In this document: one piece after another, positions 56,548 through 64,000 of the stretch
Position numbering within the stretch: position 1 is the first letter of the stretch
Layout: every line of letters begins with the position of its first letter
Assembly (NCBI RefSeq): GCF_000827595.2
Contig: NZ_LN776183.1
Coordinates: 434,001 to 498,000, forward strand
Reading direction: 5' to 3'
Length of the DNA: 64,000 nt
Source of the DNA: Necropsobacter massiliensis
GTDB taxonomy: Bacteria; Pseudomonadota; Gammaproteobacteria; Enterobacterales; Pasteurellaceae
Position numbers and translations under genes: made by a program
The notes under the pieces: model-generated
Told to the model about the DNA's origin: nothing
Database searches by the model: none
Seen by the model: the letters and a program-made list of their open reading frames with translations, nothing else

Positions 56548-58074
56548 TCAGCGTTTCTTAAACAGCAAAATCAATGCCGCCAAAGTTGCTCCGGTCGCAA
56601 TAAAACCGAATACGCCCGACTGCGTTAGACCCACAACCAGATAACCGACAATGGTCGCGGCGGCTACAGTTAAGGCATAAGGCAGCTGAGTAGTAACGTG
56701 ATCCATGTGATTACATTTCGCCCCGGTAGAAGATAAAATCGTCGTATCGGAAACCGGCGAGCAATGATCACCGCACACCGCACCCGCCATCACCGCAGAC
56801 AAACAAGGCAGCATCAGTTCCGGTGCGGCATTTGCCGCAATCGCTGCGGCAATCGGCAGCATAATTCCGAATGTTCCCCAGCTGGTGCCTGTCGAAAATG
56901 CCATGATTGAGGCTAACATAAACAACAAGGCAGGCAACACGGCAACGGGCAGATTTCCCGATACCAGACCGGACAGATAGGTTCCGGTTTTCATATCGCC
57001 GACGACATTATTAATTGTCCACGCGAAGCACAGAATTAAAATCGCGCCGAGCATAGACTTCATTCCCACCGACCACGATTTCAGATAATCGGCGACACTG
57101 ACCTGACGGTCAAACAGAATGCACAGCGTGACCATCACAATGGAGGCAGAACCCCCAACCACCAGTGAAACGCCGACAGTGGTATTTTCAAATGCACCTA
57201 ATACGGAAAACGGCTGTCCTTGCGCCGCTAACGCCTGATTACCGGTGTACAGCATGGTAGAGACCGTTGCCGCAATCAGGACAATAATCGGCAAAAACAG
57301 ATTACGTACATGCCCTGTAACGCCGGATTGCATTTCTTCACTTTCTCCCCCCTTTTCCATCGCCAGTTTTTCATGTCTTGCCATAGAACCGATATCAAAA
57401 GAAAAATAAGCCACAAAAAATACCATCAGAATGGAAAAAATCGCATAGAAATTCATCGCACTCATCGCCATAAATGCGCCGATCGGTGAATAATCAGTCA
57501 TCGCATAAGTGGCAAGCAAGCCCGAAATCAGGGTGATAATATACGCGCCCCAGCTGGATACTGGCATCATCACACACATCGGTGCCGCCGTAGAATCAAG
57601 AATATAGGCAAGTTTGGCACGCGAAACATTAAATTTATCGGTTACCGGGCGGGCAATCGCGCCGACCGCCAAACTATGAAAATAATCGTCGATAAAGGTT
57701 ACAAACACCAAAGACGCCGCCATTAGCTTTGCGCCGCGGCGGTCTTTAATACGTTGCTGCGCCCATTCGGCAAAGGCACGGTTACTGCCCGACACGGTCA
57801 ACAATGAGGTCAAAATACCGAGCAATAACAGGAATAAAAGAATATTAATAGTATCAAAATTAACGCCGCCATCACCGCTGTACACTAACGAAGTCACATT
57901 GCCGAACAAATATGTCAGCGCAGCAACAAGATTGAAATCCGCCAGCATGAATGAACCGATAATAATCCCGACGCTTAAAGACAAAATCACTTTGCGCGTA
58001 ATGATTGCCAATAACAATGCCAAAATCGGCGGCACAACCGACCACAACGAGGTGGAATAATCTACAAGTTCCAT
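56548..58074 (-). CDS. lysW: NhaC-family transporter behind a lysine riboswitch (predicted lysine transporter LysW)
   Basis: 508 residues, about 11-12 helices; NhaC/Na+:H+ antiporter superfamily (LLLLGILTSLLTVSG, GTSWGTFGIMLPIA, GDHCSPVSDTTILSS with the ion-site DH and SD). By family alone it would be called a Na+/H+ antiporter. The lysine riboswitch upstream argues instead for lysine import, as was proposed from comparative genomics for NhaC-like LysW in Pasteurellaceae and other bacteria. AGGTAG before the ATG. Monocistronic. Confidence 0.85.
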   Translation of the reverse strand: MELVDYSTSLWSVVPPILALLLAIITRKVILSLSVGIIIGSFMLADFNLVAALTYLFGNVTSLVYSGDGGVNFDTINILLFLLLLGILTSLLTVSGSNRAFAEWAQQRIKDRRGAKLMAASLVFVTFIDDYFHSLAVGAIARPVTDKFNVSRAKLAYILDSTAAPMCVMMPVSSWGAYIITLISGLLATYAMTDYSPIGAFMAMSAMNFYAIFSILMVFFVAYFSFDIGSMARHEKLAMEKGGESEEMQSGVTGHVRNLFLPIIVLIAATVSTMLYTGNQALAAQGQPFSVLGAFENTTVGVSLVVGGSASIVMVTLCILFDRQVSVADYLKSWSVGMKSMLGAILILCFAWTINNVVGDMKTGTYLSGLVSGNLPVAVLPALLFMLASIMAFSTGTSWGTFGIMLPIAAAIAANAAPELMLPCLSAVMAGAVCGDHCSPVSDTTILSSTGAKCNHMDHVTTQLPYALTVAAATIVGYLVVGLTQSGVFGFIATGATLAALILLFKKR

Positions 58075-58139
58075 TTATGTTCTACCTAAAATAAGGGAGA
58101 ACCACTGAAGTTAACTATTTTAAAGAATGGGTCTGATTT

Positions 58140-58179
58140 AAAATAAAAAGGCAGGTAAAAAAGTAATGACCTAACCTAA
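58140..58179 (-). terminator. riboswitch expression platform (terminator)
   Basis: After the lysine aptamer, GGUUAGGU pairs with ACCUGCC (one bulge) and a T5ATTTT run follows on the minus strand. With lysine bound, this hairpin would end transcription before lysW. Confidence 0.6.
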
Positions 58180-58346
58180 CCAGTAGCGCTCCATAGTGAT
58201 TAACCAAACTATGACAGTGACGCCTCTTTCGATGACGCCCCCAACCAGTTAAAATGACTTTTAACTGATTTCGGCAACCATTCCTTTCCTTTTCCCTCAT
58301 CGCTATCCACTCAGAAAAAATACTTATAATGGCTGCACCTCTACAT
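58180..58346 (-). ncRNA. lysine riboswitch (L box)
   Basis: Minus-strand RNA has the L-box elements in order: GUAGAGGUGCAG, AAGUA, a GGGAAAAGGAAAGG purine stretch, UUGCCGAAAUCAG, UUGGGGGCGUCAUC, GGCGUCACUGUCAUAG and CUAUGGAGCGCUACUG. GUAG and CUAC close P1; CUAUGGAG/ and CAUAG pair as in P5. It lies 106 nt upstream of the NhaC-family start. Confidence 0.93.
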
Positions 58347-58558
58347 ACATAGGACGCAGCAAAGATTACAATAAGTTGATAAAAATGCCAAGAGCAAAAA
58401 TAAAAATTTTTTATTTTTTTAACCGCACTTATTCTGCGTATATATAAAAATATGGCATTTAATTTAAAATTACATTTACCTTACAACATATTTTCGTTAT
58501 TATGCAGCAACTGTTTTAAGTTCGTTTAATTAATTTTTAATACATCAGAGGAATAGCA
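58347..58558. other. AT-rich hns promoter region
   Basis: About 210 bp, very A/T-rich with phased A and T tracts, one USS (58422-58430) and no gene. It must hold the divergent promoters of lysW and hns; curved DNA here is a plausible autoregulatory H-NS site. Confidence 0.5.
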
Positions 58559-58963
58559 ATGAGCGAAATATTAAAAACATTAACAAATATTCGCAGCCTG
58601 CGTGCAGCTGCCCGTGAATTAAGCTTGGCACAATTGGAAAGCATTTTAGATAAACTGCAAACCGTTGTGGCGGAAAAACGAGAAGAAGCCACCCGTTTGC
58701 AACAACAAGAAGCCGAACGCCAAGAGCGTATTGAAAAATACCGCGCATTATTGAAACAAGACGGCATCACCGCCGACGAACTCGCCGAAATCCTGAACAC
58801 GGACAGCACCCCGCCACGCAAGAAAAGAACACCGCGCCCCGCCAAATATCGCTATACCGATGAAAACGGTGAAACAAAAACTTGGACTGGTCAAGGCAGA
58901 ACACCACGGACGATTCAAGCCGCACTGGATGCGGGAAAATCATTGACCGATTTTGAAATTTAA
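58559..58963 (+). CDS. hns: nucleoid-associated protein H-NS
   Basis: 134 residues. N-terminal coiled-coil oligomerisation region (about 1-85, LSLAQLESILDKLQTVVAEKR and the Gln/Glu-rich helix), a basic linker (RKKRTPRPAKY), and the C-terminal DNA-binding domain with TWTGQGRTPR, the AT-hook-like loop. Silences AT-rich, often horizontally acquired DNA. AGAGGA precedes the ATG. Terminator follows. Confidence 0.96.
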   Translation: MSEILKTLTNIRSLRAAARELSLAQLESILDKLQTVVAEKREEATRLQQQEAERQERIEKYRALLKQDGITADELAEILNTDSTPPRKKRTPRPAKYRYTDENGETKTWTGQGRTPRTIQAALDAGKSLTDFEI

Positions 58964-58983
58964 CCCGATTTATTCACCATCTA

Positions 58984-59015
58984 AAACCCATATTTAGTTA
59001 TATTTATGGGTTTTT
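58984..59015 (+). terminator. hns terminator
   Basis: AAAACCCATA and TATGGGTTTT around an AT-rich loop, then T-rich sequence. Confidence 0.85.
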
Positions 59016-59053
59016 ACTTTTTTATCATCTGACAATAACTGCGGCATAATATT

Positions 59054-59890
59054 ATGATCGAAAATAAAATATTACTCACCGATTGCCCCGACGATAAAGG
59101 TCTGATCGCCAAAATTACGAATATTTGCTATAAACACCAGCTTAATATTATTCATAATAATCAATTTGTCGATTTTGAAACGAAACATTTTTTCATGCGC
59201 ACCGAACTGCAAGGCATTTTTAATCCGGAAACCCTATTAGCGGATTTAGCATTCAGTCTGCCGCAAGGCACCAATAATCGCTTAATCGGCGCCAAGCGAA
59301 AACGGATTGTAATTCTGGTCACCAAAGAGGCCCATTGTATCGGCGATATTCTGATGAAAAACTATTATGGCGGTCTGGATGTAGACATTGCCGCGGTAAT
59401 CGGCAACCACGACACCTTAAGAACCTTAGTGGAACGCTTTGAAGTGCCGTTTCACTGCATCAGTCACGAAGGATTAAGCCGAGTCGAACACGACAGACTG
59501 CTGGCGGAAAAAATCGACGATTATGCCCCAGATTACATCGTGCTGGCGAAATATATGCGCGTGCTGAATCCGCAGTTCGTCGCCCGCTATCCGAATCGTG
59601 TTATCAATATTCATCATTCCTTCCTGCCAGCGTTTATCGGTGCCAGACCTTACCAGCAGGCGTATGAACGCGGTGTGAAAATTATCGGCGCAACGGCACA
59701 TTTCATCAATAATGAGTTGGATCAAGGTCCGATTATTATGCAAAACGTGATCAATATCGACCATACCTATAGTGCTGATGCCATGATGCGCGCCGGGCGT
59801 GATGTGGAAAAAAGCGTGCTGACCCGGGCGCTGGATCTCGCCTTGCATGACCGGATTTTTGTTTACCAGAATAAAACCATTGTGCTGTAA
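59054..59890 (+). CDS. purU: formyltetrahydrofolate deformylase
   Basis: Hydrolyses 10-formyl-THF to formate and THF; balances one-carbon units and supplies formate for PurT. 278 residues (E. coli 280). N-terminal ACT domain (ILLTDCPDDKGLIAKITN, residues 6-23), C-terminal formyl-transferase-like domain with NIHHSFLPAFIGARPYQQA (catalytic Asn/His) and ATAHFINNELDQGPII with the catalytic Asp. Weak ribosome-binding site. Convergent with hemA. Confidence 0.96.
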   Translation: MIENKILLTDCPDDKGLIAKITNICYKHQLNIIHNNQFVDFETKHFFMRTELQGIFNPETLLADLAFSLPQGTNNRLIGAKRKRIVILVTKEAHCIGDILMKNYYGGLDVDIAAVIGNHDTLRTLVERFEVPFHCISHEGLSRVEHDRLLAEKIDDYAPDYIVLAKYMRVLNPQFVARYPNRVINIHHSFLPAFIGARPYQQAYERGVKIIGATAHFINNELDQGPIIMQNVINIDHTYSADAMMRAGRDVEKSVLTRALDLALHDRIFVYQNKTIVL

Positions 59891-59895
59891 ACGGC

Positions 59896-59924
59896 AAAAG
59901 TGCGGTGAAAAGGACCGCACTTTT
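59896..59924. terminator. bidirectional uptake-sequence terminator purU/hemA
   Basis: AAAAGTGCGGT and ACCGCACTTTT, 7 bp apart, between the convergent purU and hemA genes; the plus strand continues TTTTATAAT. Confidence 0.75.
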
Positions 59925-59941
59925 ATAATGTTCAGTTATCT

Positions 59942-61249
59942 TCATTCTTCCGAAGTGGAGCCGATGCTGTCGGAAAATGCCTGTAAACCCTGCGCGTTAC
60001 CGGATTTCACCATCGTCTGCATTGCGCGGGTGGGTTGGTGAATCAGTTTGTTGGTCAGTTTATAGCTTAATTCCTGCAATATCTGCTCAGCATTTTCACC
60101 CTGCCGCAGCGATAACAGCGCTTTTTCCAACAATGCCTGACGGGTTTGTTCCGCACTGTCGCGGTAAGCGCGGATCAATCCGGAAAACTGATGAACCTTA
60201 AGCCATTGATAAAAATCCTGATTTTCCTGTTGGATAATGGTTTCCGCCTGCGTTGACGCCCGTTCTCTGCGGCTGACGTTACGTTGAATAATATGTTGCA
60301 AATCATCCACTGTGTAATGATAAACACTTTCCAGCTCACCAACGCTTTGCTCAACATCGCGCGGCACGGCAATATCCACAATCAACATCGGCTGGTGATG
60401 TCTTTTGCGCTGCGCCTGTCGCACCATTTCCTGCGTAATCAGTACCTGTTGGCTGCCGGTGGAACTGATAATAATATCCGCCGAATCCACCCCTTGCTGC
60501 AAGTCATTCAACGCTAGAATGCGAATATGTTGATCCGTCTCCAGTTTTTCCACCAGCGCCTGCGCACGGGCTAATGTGCGGTTGACAATAGTCAGGCTTT
60601 TCACCCCGTGACGCAATAAATGGCGGCTGACCAGTTCAATGGTTTCTCCAGCACCGACCAGTACAATATTCAGTTTGCTCAGACTGTCAAAAATCTGGCG
60701 CGCCAAGGTACAGGCGGTATAAGCAACGGACACCGCATTTTCGCCGATGTCGGTTTCCGTACGCACCCGTTTAGCGGCGGCAAAGGTTTTCTGAAACAAG
60801 CGCGAAAACTCACCGGAAACAGCACTTTGGTGCTGTTGATAAAATTGTGCGCTGATTTGATAGGCTTGTTTTACCTGACCTAAAATCTGCGGTTCGCCCA
60901 GTATCAGCGAATCCAACCCGCAGGCAACGCGCATTAAGTGTTCGGTGGCCTGCTGATTTTGTGCCGAATAAAGGCAATCGTTCAAATCGCCCACGCTTAA
61001 CTGGTGTACTTCGGCAAACCAGTGTATACAGCGTTGCTGCCAATGGTTGGCCTCGTGCGGCGGGATCTGTTTATTGTGAAAATATACTTCTGTGCGGTTA
61101 CATGTGGAGAGAATCACCGCACTGTCCGCCAGTGCGGATTGGCTGAGTTGGCGTAACGCCAAAAGCCGCTTTTCTTCAGAAAAAGCGACTTTTTCGCGCA
61201 ATGCCACAGAAGCGGTCTTATGGTTAATACCTAACACAAGAATTGTCAT
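59942..61249 (-). CDS. hemA: glutamyl-tRNA reductase
   Basis: Reduces Glu-tRNA-Glu to glutamate-1-semialdehyde, first step of tetrapyrrole synthesis. 435 residues from the ATG at 61249 ([14 protein letters not shown], the family start; the frame runs 8 codons further). Catalytic Cys50 in [28 protein letters not shown]-binding [14 protein letters not shown], and a C-terminal dimerisation helix. hemA-prfA order of E. coli is not kept. A USS lies just upstream. Confidence 0.96.
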   Translation of the reverse strand: MTILVLGINHKTASVALREKVAFSEEKRLLALRQLSQSALADSAVILSTCNRTEVYFHNKQIPPHEANHWQQRCIHWFAEVHQLSVGDLNDCLYSAQNQQATEHLMRVACGLDSLILGEPQILGQVKQAYQISAQFYQQHQSAVSGEFSRLFQKTFAAAKRVRTETDIGENAVSVAYTACTLARQIFDSLSKLNIVLVGAGETIELVSRHLLRHGVKSLTIVNRTLARAQALVEKLETDQHIRILALNDLQQGVDSADIIISSTGSQQVLITQEMVRQAQRKRHHQPMLIVDIAVPRDVEQSVGELESVYHYTVDDLQHIIQRNVSRRERASTQAETIIQQENQDFYQWLKVHQFSGLIRAYRDSAEQTRQALLEKALLSLRQGENAEQILQELSYKLTNKLIHQPTRAMQTMVKSGNAQGLQAFSDSIGSTSEE

Positions 61250-61390
61250 AAACTCGTTGAAAATTGACCGCACTTCGCGCTCAATATCCCCACATTCTCA
61301 AAATAGAAAATAAAACCCTGTCATTTTAAGCAATTATGCTCAGCGTAGCAAATCAGATTCCCTATTTTTATGCAGAATAACCTGATTTGA

Positions 61391-62092
61391 TTAGAAATCA
61401 TCTTTCGCTTTACGCAACGCCGTAAATTCAGCCAGCGAATTTGCCTGTAAAAACGGATTAATGGATTTCTCAAATCCTAATCTGGTCGGCACGCTGGGTT
61501 TATGTGCCGCCCGCCATTCTTCCACCTGTGCCAAATAGCGACGCACGACTGCTGGATCATGTGCGACGGTCGCGGCAAAAGTCAGATTGCTCAGGGTATA
61601 TTCATGGGCGGGGCAAACAATCGTCTCATCGGGCAGCGCTTTTAATCGCTGAAGCGAATCGAACATTTGCTGGTAATCGCCGGTGAACACTCTGCCGCAG
61701 CCGGCGGAAAACAAACAATCGCCGCAAAATAAGTGTCCGTCGATCAGAAAGCTGACATGTTGCGCGGTATGTCCGCCGCTGGGCAGCACCCTAATCTGGT
61801 AATGCGTAGTGGCAATCTCTCCCTCGCTCACCAGCTGTGTGGCGCCTTTGTCAGCGGTTTCTGCCGGCCCCAATATCGGTACTTGTGGATAAGCGCGTTT
61901 AAATGCGCTCACGCCGCCGACATGGTCATCATGTTTATGCGTCAGCAACAATGCCTCCACCTCCAGCTTATGCTGGGTTAAAAAGCGAAACAAATTCTCG
62001 GTTTCCGGAAGGTCGATCACAATTACGGGCAAATTTTCTCGTCCGTAAACCCAAATATAGTTATCATGAAGTGCAGGAATCGGAAATAACAT
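61391..62092 (-). CDS. gloB: hydroxyacylglutathione hydrolase (glyoxalase II)
   Basis: Hydrolyses S-lactoylglutathione, completing methylglyoxal detoxification. 233 residues (E. coli 251). Metallo-beta-lactamase fold; binuclear metal motif [11 protein letters not shown] near 51-61, [26 protein letters not shown]. The start at 62092 ([12 protein letters not shown]) is the family start with GAGG 8 nt upstream; a longer frame overlaps the divergent gene. Divergent from yafS with only 22 bp between the two start codons. Confidence 0.95.
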   Translation of the reverse strand: MLFPIPALHDNYIWVYGRENLPVIVIDLPETENLFRFLTQHKLEVEALLLTHKHDDHVGGVSAFKRAYPQVPILGPAETADKGATQLVSEGEIATTHYQIRVLPSGGHTAQHVSFLIDGHLFCGDCLFSAGCGRVFTGDYQQMFDSLQRLKALPDETIVCPAHEYTLSNLTFAATVAHDPAVVRRYLAQVEEWRAAHKPSVPTRLGFEKSINPFLQANSLAEFTALRKAKDDF

Positions 62093-62100
62093 GTAATTAT

Positions 62101-62108
62101 CCTCGAGG
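62101..62108. promoter_or_regulatory. palindromic CCTCGAGG, shared Shine-Dalgarno of gloB and yafS
   Basis: On the plus strand GAGG (62105-62108) is 6 nt before the yafS ATG; on the minus strand GAGG (62104-62101) is 8 nt before the gloB ATG. One 8-bp palindrome can thus give each divergent mRNA its ribosome-binding site. Confidence 0.7.
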
Positions 62109-62114
62109 TTAATA

Positions 62115-62828
62115 ATGAAATGGAACGCAAAATCCTCCGCCGACTTCAATCAGCCTACCAGCTGGCGGCAGTTGCAGCGCGGTAGCCAGTATTGTAATGC
62201 ACTTAACCGCTATTTTGCCAACTGGTTGCCGAATATTGTCGGCGATCATTTGTTAAAAATCGGCGGACTCAGCGCCGAAATTCGCTGTGAATTGCCGCAG
62301 TTGCATCAAATAATCGTCTCGGCAGAAATTGACGAAAATCTGACCGCACTTTTAGCTGACGATAATCTCTCGCTGATACAAGCAAGCCCGCTGGAACTGC
62401 CTTTCGTTGAAGATTCGATCAATGCCTGCCTGCTGCTCAACGTGTTAAATTTCTGTCAGGATCCGCACCAAATCCTGCGCGAAATCAACCGTGTACTGTG
62501 CGACGACGGCTATTTGTTTGTTTCACTCTTTAACCCGTTCAGTCGTCTATTGTTTAAGCGCACGCTCGGCGTTAAAGTGCAACAGCCTTTTCCTTTTCGG
62601 CAATATTTGCTGTGCCGAGTGATCGATTGGTTGGAACTGCTGAATTTTGACATTCTGGCGCAGCAACATTTACCCCTGCACAATGAGCGCGGACCGTTTG
62701 CGCCGTTAACCGTGATCTGCGCACAAAAACGGGTTTATCCGCTCACTCTGCAACCGCAGAAAATGTCTTTCCGCGCCGCGGGTAATCTGGAACCAGCCAA
62801 CGCCTTTAAACAGATGAAGGAAAACTAA
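62115..62828 (+). CDS. yafS: SAM-dependent methyltransferase (YafS family)
   Basis: Class I methyltransferase-like protein (Methyltransf_11), 237 residues; substrate unknown. Seen: [20 protein letters not shown] (weak motif I with GG), [19 protein letters not shown] (motif III/IV-like), [22 protein letters not shown]. Motif I lacks the classical GxGxG (it reads LLKIGG), so activity is less sure. Lies divergently from gloB, as in E. coli (yafS-gloB). Confidence 0.82.
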   Translation: MKWNAKSSADFNQPTSWRQLQRGSQYCNALNRYFANWLPNIVGDHLLKIGGLSAEIRCELPQLHQIIVSAEIDENLTALLADDNLSLIQASPLELPFVEDSINACLLLNVLNFCQDPHQILREINRVLCDDGYLFVSLFNPFSRLLFKRTLGVKVQQPFPFRQYLLCRVIDWLELLNFDILAQQHLPLHNERGPFAPLTVICAQKRVYPLTLQPQKMSFRAAGNLEPANAFKQMKEN

Positions 62829-62944
62829 GCGTAGGCGGTCAGGTTCAAAAACAGGCGTTAATCAGCAAGCAGCAGTACATTATGCTTGCCCGATTAAGCA
62901 AACTCCCCTATTATGCTCTGCTTTAACCTACAAGAGAAGACAGC

Positions 62945-64000
62945 ATGACAGCACAAACCTTTATTCCCGGTAAAGATGCCGCCCTTGAAGAGAGTATCGC
63001 GAAATTTCAACAAAAACTGACCGCACTTGGCTTTGATATTGAAGAAGTCTCGTGGCTGAATCCGGTACCAAACGTGTGGTCCGTGCATATTCGCGACAAA
63101 GATTGCCCGCAATGTTTTGCCAACGGCAAGGGCGCAAGCAAGAAAGCTGCGCTGGCGTCGGCGCTGGGCGAATATTTCGAACGTCTGTCAACCAATTATT
63201 TCTTCGCCGATTTTTATCTCGGGCAAGATATCGCTAATGGCGACTTTGTACATTATCCGTCGGAAAAATGGTTTCCGATTGAAGACGACGGATTGCTGCC
63301 GTCGGGTATTTTAAATCAGGAACTGCTGAATTATTATGATCCGAATAACGAACTGAGCCCGGAATTGCTGGTCGATCTGCAATCCGGCAATGCTGAACGC
63401 GGCATTGTGGCGCTGCCTTATGTACGCCAGTCGGATCAACGCACGGTTTATTTTCCGCAAAGCATTATCGCGAATCTATATGTCTCCAACGGGATGTCCG
63501 CCGGCAACACTCGCTATGAAGCCCGAGTACAGGGATTGTCGGAAGTGTTTGAACGCTATGTAAAAAATAAAATCATCGCCGAGGCTATCAGCCTGCCGTT
63601 GATCCCGGAACATGTGATGGCGCGCTATCCTTCGGTGCAAGCATCAATTCGGAAACTGGAAGAAGAAGGTTTTCCGATTCTGGCTTATGATGCGTCCTTG
63701 GGCGGTCAATACCCGGTGATTTGCGTTATCTTGCTGAACCCGCACAACGGCACCTGTTTTGCGTCTTTCGGCGCGCACCCGAATTTTCAGGTGGCGTTGG
63801 AACGCACCGTTACGGAATTGTTACAAGGGCGCAGCTTAAAGGATTTGGATGTTTTCACCCCGCCGTCGTTTAATAATGATGACGTCGCCGATCACGCCAA
63901 TCTGGAAACCCATTTTATTGATTCCAGCGGCTTAATTTCATGGGACGTATTTAAACAAGAGGCGGATTTTGCCTTCGCCGATTGGGATTTTTCCGGCAAT
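62945..64000 (+). CDS. ycaO: YcaO-family protein, 5' part (cut by window end)
   Basis: The first 352 codons are present; E. coli YcaO has 586 residues, so about 60 percent is seen. YcaO domain: ANGKGASKKAALASALGEYFER near 58-80, NGMSAGNTRYEARVQGLSEVFERYVK near 180-206 (quoted in part: ATP/Mg-binding Glu/Arg/Glu residues), YDASLGGQYPV. The E. coli-type single YcaO helps RimO in methylthiolation of ribosomal protein S12; no azoline-peptide precursor or maturation partner lies in the visible part. Confidence 0.92.
   Translation, partial: MTAQTFIPGKDAALEESIAKFQQKLTALGFDIEEVSWLNPVPNVWSVHIRDKDCPQCFANGKGASKKAALASALGEYFERLSTNYFFADFYLGQDIANGDFVHYPSEKWFPIEDDGLLPSGILNQELLNYYDPNNELSPELLVDLQSGNAERGIVALPYVRQSDQRTVYFPQSIIANLYVSNGMSAGNTRYEARVQGLSEVFERYVKNKIIAEAISLPLIPEHVMARYPSVQASIRKLEEEGFPILAYDASLGGQYPVICVILLNPHNGTCFASFGAHPNFQVALERTVTELLQGRSLKDLDVFTPPSFNNDDVADHANLETHFIDSSGLISWDVFKQEADFAFADWDFSGN

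Noticed and set aside
58115..58300. Open frame of 61 codons on the minus strand upstream of lysW
   Set aside because: It lies inside the lysine riboswitch; the bases are explained by conserved RNA elements and the peptide has no family features.
62945..64000. YcaO as part of an azol(in)e peptide (RiPP) cluster
   Set aside because: The sequence is of the E. coli YcaO type and no precursor peptide, E1-like or dehydrogenase gene is visible before the window ends.

Overview
The window is a gene-dense chromosomal stretch of a Gram-negative gammaproteobacterium of the family Pasteurellaceae. The clearest evidence is the 9-bp DNA uptake signal sequence of the Haemophilus influenzae type (AAGTGCGGT / ACCGCACTT), which I count more than 45 times on both strands, often as closely spaced inverted pairs placed as terminators. 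The proteins resemble H. influenzae and Escherichia coli homologues, and many local gene orders match E. coli (mlc-ynfK, sspA-sspB, moaA/ybhK, thiI/xseB-ispA-dxs, yniA-yniC, yoaA-tsaB-slp-fadD-rnd, ribE/mdtK, gloB/yafS). Base composition is moderate. The content would fit Basfia/Mannheimia, Actinobacillus succinogenes or a relative, but the species is not decided by what I can see. No prophage, insertion sequence or CRISPR array is visible; this is core chromosome.

Layout. 1-7.3 kb: bioD2 and a Mlc-like ROK regulator, asnS, sspBA, a PHP phosphoesterase, pyrD. 7.3-13.3 kb: pepN, periplasmic asparaginase, purE with a PurR box, O-acetylhomoserine sulfhydrylase. 13.4-17.8 kb: moaACDE behind a Moco-type riboswitch, divergent ybhK, and a YjbR/PUA-like fusion. 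17.8-23.3 kb: thiI, divergent xseB-ispA-dxs, and an orphan membrane-anchored protein. 23.4-29.8 kb: rplT-rpmI-infC and thrS, separated by an alanine dehydrogenase/Na+-symporter pair. 30-33.9 kb: grxB, a ketosamine kinase/phosphatase pair, thiE behind a TPP riboswitch, and a lipoprotein. 33.9-44.2 kb: rnd, fadD, slp, tsaB, yoaA, yeaD, an AEC transporter, ribE, and a MATE pump. 44.2-48.3 kb: a Fur-boxed TonB-dependent receptor followed by a YddA/SbmA-type ABC transporter. 48.4-58.1 kb: pyk, tRNA-Val, selD, gntR, nhaA, ilvIH, and a NhaC-family transporter behind a lysine riboswitch. 58.5-64 kb: hns, purU, hemA, gloB/yafS and the 5' part of ycaO.

Regulation is the most striking part. RNA-based control appears at five places: Moco, TPP and lysine riboswitch signatures, a thrS leader hairpin whose 7-base loop reads like the tRNA-Thr(CGU) anticodon loop, and a long-range stem before rpmI in the position of the L20 operator. 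infC starts at the conserved ATT codon. DNA-level sites include a perfect CRP site placed about 41.5 bp upstream of the likely ald start, a Fur box and a PurR box. Metabolically the window covers cofactor synthesis (Moco, thiamine, riboflavin, haem, isoprenoid precursors, 4-thiouridine), amino-acid handling (Asn, Ala, Lys, Ile/Val, sulfur assimilation) and a probable iron-complex uptake locus, which is the best candidate for an incompletely described system here.
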